The notes under the pieces: model-generated
Told to the model about the DNA's origin: nothing
Seen by the model: the letters and a program-made list of their open reading frames with translations, nothing else
Database searches by the model: none
In this document: one piece after another, positions 33,300-43,774 of the stretch
How positions within the stretch are numbered: the first letter of the stretch is position 1
Layout: each line of letters begins with the position of its first letter
Origin: Polytrichum commune
Lineage: Eukaryota > Streptophyta > Polytrichopsida > Polytrichales > Polytrichaceae
NCBI GenBank assembly: GCA_950295325.1
Contig: OX485803.1
Span: 23,806,001-23,870,000 of the forward strand
DNA: 64,000 bases
Direction: 5' to 3'
Program-made: the position numbers and the translations under genes

Positions 33300-34650
33300 A
33301 GATTTGTCATCAAAGAATGAGTGTGAAATCATAGGCGTAATCGATTTGGATTGCTTACTCATCAACGAGTGTTGGATGGAAAATATGCATGCTTAGATTC
33401 ATTGCGAGAATCCCCCTAATGAGCTTGTGATTGCAAAAAAGTTGCTCCCCACTATGCGGACAACTGCGCCAAGGACAAAAAAAAACATATTTGTGTTTGC
33501 CTATCGGTCTTTGTTGGTTGCGAAAGGCATTTTCAAGGAGGCGTTTGTTTTTTTTTTTGTAAAATTGGTGGGCCACATGCACAATGATATTGATGCATCT
33601 TTTGGGCAATGGAGCATGAAGTTGCATGAGGAGGATTTCCCAACAATCCCACTATTGATGAAATTGTACATGATATTGGACAATGTTCCCGTCATCCCAC
33701 ATATGATTGAGGAGGTGCCAAATCTCAAAGCATTTGTAGAATCAATCTTCGGAGTGGAGCGGACTGTTTGATTGGGTACATGAAGACTCAACAATTTCGG
33801 TTGTACACGTCTGATGACGATATTCTAGCCATGCAGTACAAACTATTGTACATGACACAAAATTGGAGCCCACTAGAGGGGCTTTTTTTTGGCGTGTTGA
33901 CAAGGAGGGAAAGGCGATGTTCCCGGATGGGGAGCTCAAACCTTGCAAACCAATACCCATGAAGAATGTGGAAGATATTATAAAGAGCATATTAGGTTTC
34001 ATACAATATTGGGATCTCGGGGGGGGGGGGGGGGCAGTGTGTTAAAAAGTGAAGGATATAGGTGCGAACAACCACTATTTTATAGGGGGGTATTACTTTC
34101 AATTCTCTTCTTTTTTCACATGCTATCATTATGTAAATTTCTACTTTGGGTTAATAAAAAAATGGCTTGCATTACTTATAATTCCAAATTACCTATTATT
34201 TCATACCCTATAGTACTTTGAAGATGTCCAGTGCCATTTTGATACCCTATATTACTCTTAAGTCCATTTATAATTTGTTGCCCCCATGTTTTTAAAATAC
34301 CCTATCATTTGTTCGCACGTATATTGCTACTCCAACCAATGACTACCCCCCCCCCCCCCCCGAGATTGGGATTGTCTGCGAGTAGCGGATGTTGATGGAT
34401 CATTTCGCCATTGATATGGAGCTTGTCTAGGTTGTTGGACACATGTTCGTTTGGCTTTGACAAACCTTCATCAAGATAGCCCTCTTACTTTGAGGCATGA
34501 TTTTTGGCCACAAATCGTGTGGATGTTCATGCATTGGAAGTTAGGCTTTTGGGCAATGGGGAGGTTTGCGATGAGTTTAAGAAGGACGAGCATTATGTTG
34601 GGCTTGCTAGCCTTCGTCCCCACCATCATTGCGAGTTGTAGTGGATTGTA
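33300..34650 (+). pseudogene. DUF7869-type transposon-associated gene, broken
   Basis: The frame at 33427-33771 reads NIFVFAYRSLLVAKGIFKEA and VGHMHNDIDASFGQWSMKL, the hallmark core of DUF7869 proteins (RNase-H-like, transposon-associated; function not established). Near 33765 the frame shifts into IGYMKTQQFRLYT, then again near 33865 into AFFWRVDKEGKAMFPDG and DIIKSILGFIQYWD. There a 349-bp MITE interrupts it at 34016-34364. Past the MITE, ALTNLHQDSPLTLRHDFWP continues with stops. It is a decayed multi-copy gene, and the family call rests on motif memory rather than a search. Confidence 0.65.
34016..34364. mobile_element. hAT-type MITE with poly-G/poly-C ends
   Basis: Perfect 8-bp target duplication ATTGGGAT (34008-34015, 34365-34372). 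The left end is CTC followed by 16 G (34019-34034) and the right end is 16 C (34346-34361) followed by GAG, so the TIR is a perfect 19-base inverted copy dominated by a homopolymer. Further in, GTGCGAACAA occurs near both ends, a motif also found at the right end of the hAT MITE at 32031. Non-coding. Confidence 0.88.
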
Positions 34651-35334
34651 ATGAAGGTTATATGCTCATGTTGCATCCTGGAGATGAGACATGCTAAACC
34701 AATTTGGTGGCAAGAGTTTTGTCTCATCTAAACTTTATAACTACTAATCCTCATTTCCAACAAATTTAGGTGGAGTACTACCGGCCAACAACAGATGCCA
34801 GTGAGACCTTGGTAAAAATCAAGTTTTTGGTTGTGAACAACCACCAACAATTTATTATTATAAATTTAGCATGTTTAATATTATAGTAGGCTACTAGTAA
34901 GTCTATGTGCATTGTGCATTGAATACAACTGAGCTAGATTTTGGGTTACTTATGAATTCTATTGTGTTTGGGTTTGGTGAATATCCATGTATAATATCCA
35001 ATAAATAAAATATTGATTTTAATGTCTTGTTTGGGATGAAACGCCTATGTTGCAATCATAATGCATTTATAACACTCTAGTCTTGTAGGCTAAAGGAGTT
35101 GGGGTTTACTCTATATTTAATATGCATGTATTTCTTTGATTTTATGTTGAAGTAGGTTTCAAGTGCTCTACCCAATGTGTTGATATTGGCCGATCATTAA
35201 CTTTGGGATTGGACTACTATGCAATATATTATAGCCCATGTTTAAGGTGACTTCATATTGTTGTCATTCATATATTAATTTGAGATAATGAAAAATTACA
35301 AGTAACCTAATATAATGTTTATACTAATGCATCC
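34651..35334. other. Intergenic, no gene recognised
   Basis: AT-rich, with no frame or repeat I can name; possibly the decayed tail of the DUF7869-type unit. Confidence 0.35.
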
Positions 35335-36252
35335 TTGGCGTGGAAATGGGTGGACCATGACTCGGCCACATGGTATCTAATGAACATGATGTTCGAAGAT
35401 TCTGACTACTCAGCCAACAAGGATAAATATGATGATCTGCAAATAGGACCCGGCGGAGATTCTTTGGGGCCTTCAGTCAACGATAGCGATAATGGGCACG
35501 GTGGAGGAAACTTGGGCCTTAACAACCCCAATGATCCATTTTTATTTAACAGTGATGACGTTGCGGACGACGATGAGCTTCACATAATATGGTCCAACAT
35601 CGCCGCTCATGAATTTCTCTCAAATGTGAATGTGCGTCCCACTACACCAACAACGGCAGTATTGATTATGCCAACAATGGCAATATCAATTGTGGCAACA
35701 ACGGCAATACCCATTGTGCCAACAATGACCATATCCAAATTGAATGTGCTAATCAAACTTGAACTCAATGTGTATGAAGATGTTGTAGCCAAAGTCAACA
35801 TGGGTGAGGCTATTGAAGAAGATGGCAACCGGATGGGCGTGGATGAAGTCCACCCACCCACTTGTCATATTCATCCATCATCCGATGATGTCCCCCCTCC
35901 TATCTTGCCGACACCAAATTAGCAACCATCAAAGGCTATACTACCCATTCCCATTCCCATTCCTCATGGCGAGGGCACGTCCAACATTGTGGAATGCCCA
36001 AGTCTATTGCGAGGTAGACCATCATATTCGGTAGGTGGTCAAATGACTGACTTCAACTCAGAGGTTATCTTGGCACAACACATTCCACGGCATGCCCCAA
36101 CAACATCCCGCATGGGCACCTACTTGGTCGTTGTCACCATCAATTGGCATGCCCCTTTACCCATCACAGCTAGACCATCCCTTAATATTGCTTTGAGAAA
36201 CTTTGGTCATACCATTAGAAGCCAAAAAAGAAAACGCCAAAGGGAGGTGTGA
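35335..36252 (+). pseudogene. Unrecognised acidic open frame, probably transposon-derived
   Basis: A 195-codon frame to 35922, starting in an acidic and Gly/Asn/Asp-rich region (NDSDNGHGGGNLGLNNPNDP). It is followed by a short threonine/isoleucine repeat (MPTMAISIVATTAIPIVPTM) and a proline-rich end. After one stop and a frame change it may continue to 36252 and a basic tail (SQKRKRQREV). I do not recognise a domain. Confidence 0.3.
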
Positions 36253-36848
36253 GCATGGAGGACAATCGGGGCCACCACAATTGCATGTCTACTAACGGAC
36301 AACATTATGGATGCATACATTCGTACACACATGCATCCATGCTTACAATAGGTATTGCCAATACAAATTTGTAGGAAAATTAAAGTTATAATGCAAAGAC
36401 CATATATTTGGTATATGAAGTTCTTTTCATATATGGGTGCATATATTGCACATAGTGTGATCATATCCCCAAGCTACCCCCGTCACTAGAGTATTTTCTC
36501 AGATTAAATCGGTGAATTCAAAAAAAATATTACACCACCACATTGCACATATATTCATGCCAAAAGTCTCTCCAAAGGACAAATCCAATAGTTAGCATAT
36601 CACCGAAGTTCGATACAACACCCATCTAACTGGAGCCAATACACTTTGTTATCGATAAGCTTGTCCCACAAGTCCTTAAGTTTCATAATTTTCATATCAT
36701 TTAATGAAGCATGTTGAACCCGCCATTGAATTGGGATGGTTATGGGGTGTATAGCATTGAAAAAAATTATTGCGTCGATACTCGCGAATTGCTTTTTCAA
36801 GCAATAATATTTCACTCCCTCCATATAATCTTTGGTCATTACAAAGGG

Positions 36849-37490
36849 CTAATCAAAATGTGTTTTGTATTTTACCAATGCCAAATGAAGGCACCAAGCC
36901 TTGAAAACCATAAAATCAAAAATCATGTCATCCCTTTCAATTACATCGATGGCACATTGCTCAACCACCAATATGGGCTCCATTAACTTCGGCATAAAAT
37001 GATCTTGCACTATGTCGTTGGGAAGGCCAAGGATAAACGTATGCTCTAGCATCTTTTTAAAAATATACTTGCCTAATATATAAACAAATCCATGATCCTC
37101 CTCTCCATTTGTTCTCTTATCCAAAGCTTGCTACAACAAGCTAGGCCAATGGAGGACTTGGGAATGAGGCCAATGTGAGGTGGGGCTTGCTAATATAACC
37201 CCCCATTGTAATGATTATGGATAATTAATACGACATGACTAAGCTATCATTCCTCTCTTGCACCTCTTGAGTTTTCATTGAACCCAAATTGTCAAATGAT
37301 GCCCAACAGTTGACTACAGCCCACCAGTCGCCCGTGGAAGTTTATTGTTGCCTAGTGGTCGGATGTGGCAGTTCATTGCTACCAAAGAGTCTACCAAGGT
37401 AGTAGACTACTACCCAACAATTGACATGCCTATCGGATTGCTTGTATGGCAGTCCTTCCAAACCGTCAACTGATGACTTTTGTAGGATAT
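36849..37490 (-). repeat. Diverged repeat pair, copy 1, with coding remnant
   Basis: The minus-strand frame at 37124-36849 and the frame at 38477-38094 share the layout IFKKM.E.....LP...I.......K.M.PI.VV and the word KAWCLH. The DNA is alignable beyond the frames (ACAAGCTAGGC, GAGGTGGGGCTTGCTA, CATTGTAATGATTAT). Downstream is a degenerate minisatellite rich in GTCGACTA/CAACTGC-type words. Family unknown. Confidence 0.5.
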
Positions 37491-38093
37491 GTTATGTGCT
37501 TACATAATGAAATATATGTATTCATGGTTGCCTAAATTTTCACATATGTTTTTACAGACCGCTACAACCATTTTGTGTAAAATTTAGTTAAATTGTTGGG
37601 CATTTTATGCCCAACTTGCTACCAACCTATGGTATATGTAACTACAATGTGTATTGCCCATACAAAAAATAATACACTCAAAGTAATGCCATCATCATAC
37701 AATGATATGGTGATGAAAATTGGTGTAACATGGGGGAACATATACTACAAATATTAGTATTCTATCCACGAGCTATATACCACTATAATGTGTTAGCGTA
37801 GATCAAAATGGCGAACTAAAAAAAATATTAATCATCACTAGATGTTCAAAGCATAAATCGTTGTGAATTAAAAATCCAATTGTAGATACATCTCCATAGT
37901 TTGACTGGATGCCAATCGCAATAATCTCTATTTTCCACAAACATGTCTCAAAGGTGGATGAAAACAAGCTAGAATGTTTGTTTTGGGGGAATTTTGAAGT
38001 CATTTCAAGTACTTTCATGGTTCATGCATGTTGTAGTGGATGAACCCTACGCTTGCCCAAAACCCTATTCACCACATATTCAATACAGAGACC

Positions 38094-38700
38094 CTATCCT
38101 TCTTCCATGCCAAAATGAAGGCACCAAGCCTTGTTAACTCCCATGTATGTATAAATACATAGGAGAACTACAAAATTCCTCAAGTAGTCAATGTATTGGG
38201 AAGAATTTAGCATGACAACCACTATGGGCTTCATCACCTTGGACACAATATGTTTAGCTATTATAACCTTGGGAAGGCTAGGAATAAGCACGGATTCCAC
38301 CATCTTTTTAAAAATTGGCCTAATATAGACCAAAAACACCGACCAACCCTCCATGTGTGTTCCCCGTATGCAAAACTTGCTAAAACAAGCTAGGCTTGTA
38401 GAGAGCTTGGGAATGCGGCCAAGTGAGGTGGGGCTTGCTACATATATGCCTCCATTGTAATGATTATAAGTTATCAATGTGTGAGTTGATTAAGCTAATG
38501 CTCCAATTGATTCCAAGATCTGGTCAACTGCTGGATAGTAGTCGACTACCCATGTTCACTACCAAGCAACAATCAACCAAGGTCGTCGACTGCACCAAAG
38601 TAGTCATCTAAGGCCATCGATTGTTGCCCAACAATCATTCAAACCAATCGACTGCTCCGAAGCAATCATTCATGCAAGTCAATTGCTAAATCTTAATTCC
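38094..38700 (-). repeat. Diverged repeat pair, copy 2
   Basis: Partner of 36849-37490: a 127-codon minus-strand frame with related spacing, then GAGGTGGGGCTTGCTA, CATTGTAATGATTAT and a minisatellite-like tract with repeated TCGACTGC/CAACTGC words at 38510-38690. Confidence 0.5.
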
Positions 38701-40329
38701 CAACGCTCACACATACAACGCCATATAAAATCATGTGTCATGCCCACGAGGAGGCAGCCCCACCTCCTTGTGATTTTGAGGACCTTATATGCCTTGCATA
38801 CGTTGCCCAAAATCATTTGTGGTTTGGTTAGTTTGTAGATTTGTGATGCTTGGGATTGAAGTGACAATGGCCATATATAATTCGTCCAGAAGTATGTATT
38901 ACACCCAATGCACGTGGGGCTTACTGGATGAAGTGGATGAATTTACATCCGAAGAGGTTGTAAAAAACACTCGAATGAGGACAACGTATTATGACCAATC
39001 CAACCATTCAATGAATTATATTGGGTCCAACTACCCAGGAGTAAGGTTGATCGTCTCCACCGCGGATACTTAGAACCCCCAAGAATTCCGGATTGATACG
39101 CATGCCTTTGCGTTTTCAAATGAACATCGATAAAGATTTTTTAGAGAATGATATTAATTTGGATGATGATGTTTCATACAACTTTACAAATGCTACTTCT
39201 CAACTTATGAGATGATGGTGTACCACCTTGAAGGGACCCACAAAAAAAATCCATTGTTCTTCCAAAAAAATTAATTGAAGCTTTGTCGAAACCCAAAGAC
39301 ATTGTTACAGACCTCATGGCATCCAAAGGTATAAATCCATTTGTTTTTACTTTGATATTTGTTTTTAATATAATCTTAATACCAACTAACATGCTCTCAT
39401 TGATTGTTCTCTTCATAATTGTGTATTATCTCTTTGATAGGACCCTTTATGCATGCTTGCCGTACTTTTGAAACGTCACCTCTTGGCATTGAAAGGTGAC
39501 ATAGATGTTTTTAATTTCATCTTGAAGCCTCTAATCATATATTCATTTTAGCTCATGCCAAAGATACCAAATTTGCAGACTCGGATGGTTCTCCAATTCT
39601 TAATCGTGAGGCCATCAATCTATTTTATGAGTAAGTTTTGCTTGTCTTTCTTCTTTAAATGCTTCATGGGGTTGGTTTTGTTATTTTTTCTTGAAGCATA
39701 ATGGATTTGTAATGTGTGGGAGTCCAAATTTGACGGAAAGACGGAAATACAGAAATACGGATTCCATTTCTGTATTTTTCCTTGCTTATCTGAAGGTAAT
39801 AGGGTCTCTTAGGTTAAAATTACTTGTACTAGGAAATAGGGTATTCTAACTCCGCCTTGTGCGGTAAAACGACTTAAAATAAGTACTATGACCGGTCCGT
39901 CAAATAGGATGGGCGGACCGTGTAATCATGATCCGAACCATTGGTCCGGACCAAGTAACGGACGCGCCAAGATTACCCAACGGACCGGAAGTGGCGGTTA
40001 TAACGGGTTTATGACGGTTGGGGGAAGACCGTCGGAAAACCGTTATAACCGTTTTCCGTTAACCCAAACGGTAACAAGGGAGGGATATTTAGGAGTCCCT
40101 TCCTTCTCCTTCCCACTTTTTTCTGATTCACAAACGATGAAATTGCTGAGAGAACGAGTGGTGAGGTTGTTGTCATTTCGAGCCGCCAGCTGTTGGATTG
40201 CTGGGACTCAGCACTTTTCAGTCACCGGCAGTTGGCTTGCCGGGACTCTGTAGCAGTTAGACGGAAGAGAGGGAATCCGGAAGAGAGAGAGAGAGAGTTG
40301 CAAGCCGGAAAGTTAGAAGGGAGAGGAAA

Positions 40330-42402
40330 ATGCCGGAAGCACGGGAAGAGGATCAGCGGGAACCCATCCCGATTCCGCTGAAAGCCCTCACCCCTGCAAT
40401 TCCGAGGGAGGATAGAGAGCTGCAGGAGCTCGCGGAAGATCTCCGGGTCATGTGTTGTGCGGGACTGCTCTCTAAACCCTGGAACCTCAGAGCGGAAGAT
40501 ACCCTCCGTGAGTTTAGGTTCGAGAGAGGCAATCAGTGGCTAGGCACAAAGAGGAGGGATCCGGAAAATTGGACTCCGGATACCTGGAACAGGGTTTACG
40601 GGTTTCCCAGGGGGATTGCAGAAGGGTGGGCCGGCCGCCGCGACGGCCTGTTCGCCGGAAAGTTCAGAGGGGATGCGGATCCAAAGGACGGATTCCACCC
40701 TGGGAACTGCCGGAATCTTAGGGAGCGGAGAGTGTTAGAGTTTCTCCTGCCCATTCTCAATCCGGACAAGCCGAAGCGGATTAGCCTCACCATGGCTAAC
40801 ACACTGTTTGGTGCAATGTCCGGAGTCCGGCCGGTGAACTGGGGCCTGATCATCCAGGAGATAGTCGGACGGGCCCTCCCCCACATCGGCCGGAAACCCT
40901 CCTTCCTCTCCCCCTTCATTTTGCACCTCTACCAGCACTTCGACTGCATCTTGGCGGAGGAGGAGGACCTGCTAACGATAGCGGCGGACGAGGTCATCTA
41001 CAAGCTTCTTCCGGAAGCAGGAGACGTCGAGACGGAGACCTCCAGCGACCCCATTCTTCCGGAAGCACCTCCCTCGTCACCCGAAAGCCCGCCGCCAACC
41101 GTCTCGAGGCCACTCTCTCCCCCTCCCCCTCACCATCATCCGGAAGCCGGACCCAGCCGGGAGACCACATGGCGAAATGTGGACCTATCAGCTTGGGACT
41201 TTCCGGAAAATCCCTTCAAGCGGATGCAGGAGGGGATGGAGGACCTGCAAACCCAGTACTTCCGGCTGGAGCACATCGTCCGAGGGGCGAACCAGGCTCT
41301 GGACGACTGCGGGCCCGGAAATATTCTTCGAGAGTTGGCAAAGAGGGCGGACCGGAAGGAGTTGGAGCAGGCCAAGACGGAGAACGCTCACCTCACCGCG
41401 CAGGTAGCGGCCATGACTCAGGAGTTGAGTCAGAAGAGCGAAGAAATCCGGAAGTACCACGCGGAGCAGGCAGTGCTCTTCAGCCGGATCCGGGAGTTGG
41501 TGGGGCATCCGGCGGAGATCGTCAACAAGGCGCACCTCTATGACCGGATGATGGAGTCCGGAGAGCCTGCTTCTGCCAGGCAGATCCTTCCCATCCTCGT
41601 GAAGTACTCACGGACGATGAAGGACCTCCTGGCGGAAATCCAGAGGGTGGTTCCACCAAGCGGAACACCCCGGCGGGTACTCTATCCGGGTTCGCCTGGG
41701 TCACCAACCGGAACCCTCTATGAGGTAGTTGGTGAAGTGGCCCTGGTGCAGAATCCGCCGACATCTGCAGGACCCAGCCAGCAGGGAGGCGGCTCGCAGC
41801 CGGCTAGTTTCGGGAGGGTTCCGGAACAGGTCCGTTCTCCCCAGGTGAGGAGGAAGAGTACCGGGTTGGTCCGATCTGGGAGAGGCCAGTCCCCGGTTCC
41901 GCGAAACTCGGATCGATCCCGGACTCCGGATAGGGCTAGGACGCCGATCCGACACCAGACTTCTGATCGGGAGGCAACTCCGAGTAGGGGCAAAGCCCCT
42001 ATGACCCACGCCTTGCCATCGTCTCCTCAGGACTGCCAAATGGTCAGTCCCTTTCCTCCGCCACCCTCAAGGGCGGCCTCCAACAGGGATCCGCGGACGG
42101 CTTCGATCTCGGGCGGACGGAATCCGGAGCAGGGCACCGGAAGCGATCCTTCTCCGATCCGGAGCCTCCGGATGGGGGCAGTTTCCGGAACACCAGGGAC
42201 AGTCTCCGGAACACCAGGGACCGGGACACCGCGGACCGAGAGAGCAGCAGATTCGGAGGACGAGGTTGCCCCGTCTCCGAACATGAGGAGGATGCTCACG
42301 CGGCTGCAGAAGGCATCGCCGGGAGGGGGCTCATCCGCCGTCAGCGGGTTGGGCAGTCACTCAAAGGAGGGATCGGCTCCGAAGAAGCACTGCTCTTCTT
42401 AG
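40330..42402 (+). CDS. 690-aa gag-like or mobile-element protein, intact
   Basis: An uninterrupted frame from ATG 40330 to TAG 42402. Residues 1 to about 235 look globular, with conserved-looking blocks DTLREFRFERGNQWLG, TMANTLFGAMSGVRPVNWG and PSFLSPFILHLYQHFDCI. About 236-285 is acidic and proline-rich. About 297-330 and 342-392 are predicted coiled coil (KELEQAKTENAHLTAQVAAM). About 440-690 is low-complexity Pro/Ser/Arg/Gly with repeated SGTPGT units. There is no zinc knuckle, protease, polymerase or nuclease motif. The architecture (globular part, coiled coil, basic disordered tail) would suit a gag-like structural protein. I believe similar proteins are numerous in Chara, but that is recollection. 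GC content and codon use differ sharply from neighbours. Confidence 0.7.
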   Translation: MPEAREEDQREPIPIPLKALTPAIPREDRELQELAEDLRVMCCAGLLSKPWNLRAEDTLREFRFERGNQWLGTKRRDPENWTPDTWNRVYGFPRGIAEGWAGRRDGLFAGKFRGDADPKDGFHPGNCRNLRERRVLEFLLPILNPDKPKRISLTMANTLFGAMSGVRPVNWGLIIQEIVGRALPHIGRKPSFLSPFILHLYQHFDCILAEEEDLLTIAADEVIYKLLPEAGDVETETSSDPILPEAPPSSPESPPPTVSRPLSPPPPHHHPEAGPSRETTWRNVDLSAWDFPENPFKRMQEGMEDLQTQYFRLEHIVRGANQALDDCGPGNILRELAKRADRKELEQAKTENAHLTAQVAAMTQELSQKSEEIRKYHAEQAVLFSRIRELVGHPAEIVNKAHLYDRMMESGEPASARQILPILVKYSRTMKDLLAEIQRVVPPSGTPRRVLYPGSPGSPTGTLYEVVGEVALVQNPPTSAGPSQQGGGSQPASFGRVPEQVRSPQVRRKSTGLVRSGRGQSPVPRNSDRSRTPDRARTPIRHQTSDREATPSRGKAPMTHALPSSPQDCQMVSPFPPPPSRAASNRDPRTASISGGRNPEQGTGSDPSPIRSLRMGAVSGTPGTVSGTPGTGTPRTERAADSEDEVAPSPNMRRMLTRLQKASPGGGSSAVSGLGSHSKEGSAPKKHCSS

Positions 42403-42556
42403 TTGAGGAGAATAGCTAGTTTAGTTAGGCAGAATAGAGGTAGACAGGTAGGGCTTAGGAGTTTTTGAAGATGAGTAATAAAATTTTCCCTTGGGAGTGT
42501 CAGTGGGAAATCCGGATCTTGATCCGGGAGACCGGGTGTAGTTAGGGTTTTCCTTA

Positions 42557-42579
42557 GCGGCGGCCGCTTGGGCCGCCGC
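42557..42579. other. GC stem-loop after the 690-codon ORF
   Basis: GCGGCGGCC (42557-42565) pairs perfectly with GGCCGCCGC (42571-42579) around a GCTTG loop. It lies 155 bases past the stop codon; the role is unknown. Confidence 0.75.
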
Positions 42580-42809
42580 CCTTAGTTTAGGGATTTTGAG
42601 CCTCTACTTAAGGCTGAATAAGGAACTTGAGAAGGGTTCCTTCTCCATTGTTGTATTGTGATTACTCCTACTCTGATTAAATGCCTTAGTTCCTCACTCC
42701 TTGACTTCTCTTGAATGATGTTTGTGTGAATGATCCGGAGATTGTTAGCGGAGGAGAAAAAGGGCATGAGGGATAGGAGTTCCGGATAGGACATGAGAGA
42801 GGAGACCCG

Positions 42810-43345
42810 GATCAGATCCGGTTATTGCCTTGTAGATCCTCTCTGAGTGTAGTGGGAGGGAAATCTCACCAATCCGGTGGGTTGGGTAACGTCTAGGTGG
42901 GATAGCCGCCGGGAAGATTGGGTGAGATCCGGAAGGGATCCAGACTTACGCCAATCTGATCTTCTGAAGAGGTCCCACCGCCCTTAAACGGACCTATCCG
43001 GATGGTGGTACGGATCGCCCAGTTAGCTCAGATTGAGTAGAATCCAAGGTAGGGGTAGCCGGACAGATCCGTCGGAAGGAGAAGGGAAGGTCCGGATCAG
43101 TAAGGATTCCGGATTGGAGGCCACCTCCGGAGCGTAGTAGGAAAAGACCCTCATTATTCCGGACGTCTAGGTAACATCCCGGTGAGACAGCCGTGGGAGA
43201 GATTAGGCAAAGGTCCGGAAGGGTCCCGGACTTAACTGATCTTCCGAAGAGGTATCATCACTGGTGAACGGGACAATCCGGAAAGTGGTACGGGTCACCT
43301 ACTCATCCCGTCGAGTCAGATCTCCGCTCGGAATCCGGACTCCTC
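42810..43345 (+). repeat. Diverged tandem repeat, about 280-bp period
   Basis: Two copies aligned by GTCTAGGT, AGATT.GG..A, TCCGGAAGGG.TCC.GACTTA, GATCTTC.GAAGAGGT (42958 and 43238) and GTGGTACGG. Both are studded with TCCGGA. Noncoding. Confidence 0.65.
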
Positions 43346-43774
43346 TGGTCACTATGGTCCCAAGAAACAATCCGGATCTCTCTGCGTGACCTGCCAAGAC
43401 GGACCTGATCAATCCGGATTGGTTGTGAGGGAGTTTCCGGATTCCAATCTTATCAAGGACGTCTTCATCGGAAGAAACCACCTATTTTAGAGGGTCGAAC
43501 GTATAGGGGTGAGTAAGCATTATAATTAGTATCTAGAGGTCCAATCCGGAAAGGCACACTCCGGAAAAAGGTTAAGAGTGTCCCCAAAGACCAAAAGTCC
43601 GGGAACTAGGGTTTCCGGAAATTTGGCTAAGGAAGAAGAAATAAGCAGGTACGGAAAGTTCTAGCCCTCCTACACTTCACAGAATCCCTGGACGATACTA
43701 GGGTCATCTGGACAGACCGGATTAGGCACTTAAAACCGCCAATCCGGATATGTTGGTGTTCGCGTGTTCCCACA

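Larger units (their letters stand above)
39715..43774 (+). mobile_element. 4.06-kb unit with LTR-like ends, 5-bp duplication and an internal gene
   Basis: TAATG lies directly outside both ends (39710-39714 and 43775-43779). The unit starts TGTGGGA and ends TCCCACA, the short inverted TG..CA form of LTR ends, but I find no internal direct repeats that could be a pair of LTRs. It is much more GC- and CpG-rich than its surroundings and carries one long intact ORF. It also has a GC stem-loop and a noncoding 3' third packed with TCCGG(A). The best readings are a giant solo LTR containing a gene, or a DNA transposon making 5-bp duplications with 7-bp TIRs. The boundaries are well supported; the class is not. 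Confidence 0.7.

Noticed and set aside
34019-34361. The G16 and C16 runs as sequencing artefacts
   Set aside because: They sit at symmetric positions exactly inside a perfect 8-bp duplication, so they are real element ends, though their exact length may be uncertain.
40536-42299. Several 60-124 codon frames overlapping the 690-codon ORF
   Set aside because: Shadows of a GC-rich, stop-poor region; none has a known motif.
39715-43774. Ordinary LTR retrotransposon with two LTRs
   Set aside because: The ends look like LTR ends, but I found no direct repeat between the two terminal regions and no pol domain inside.
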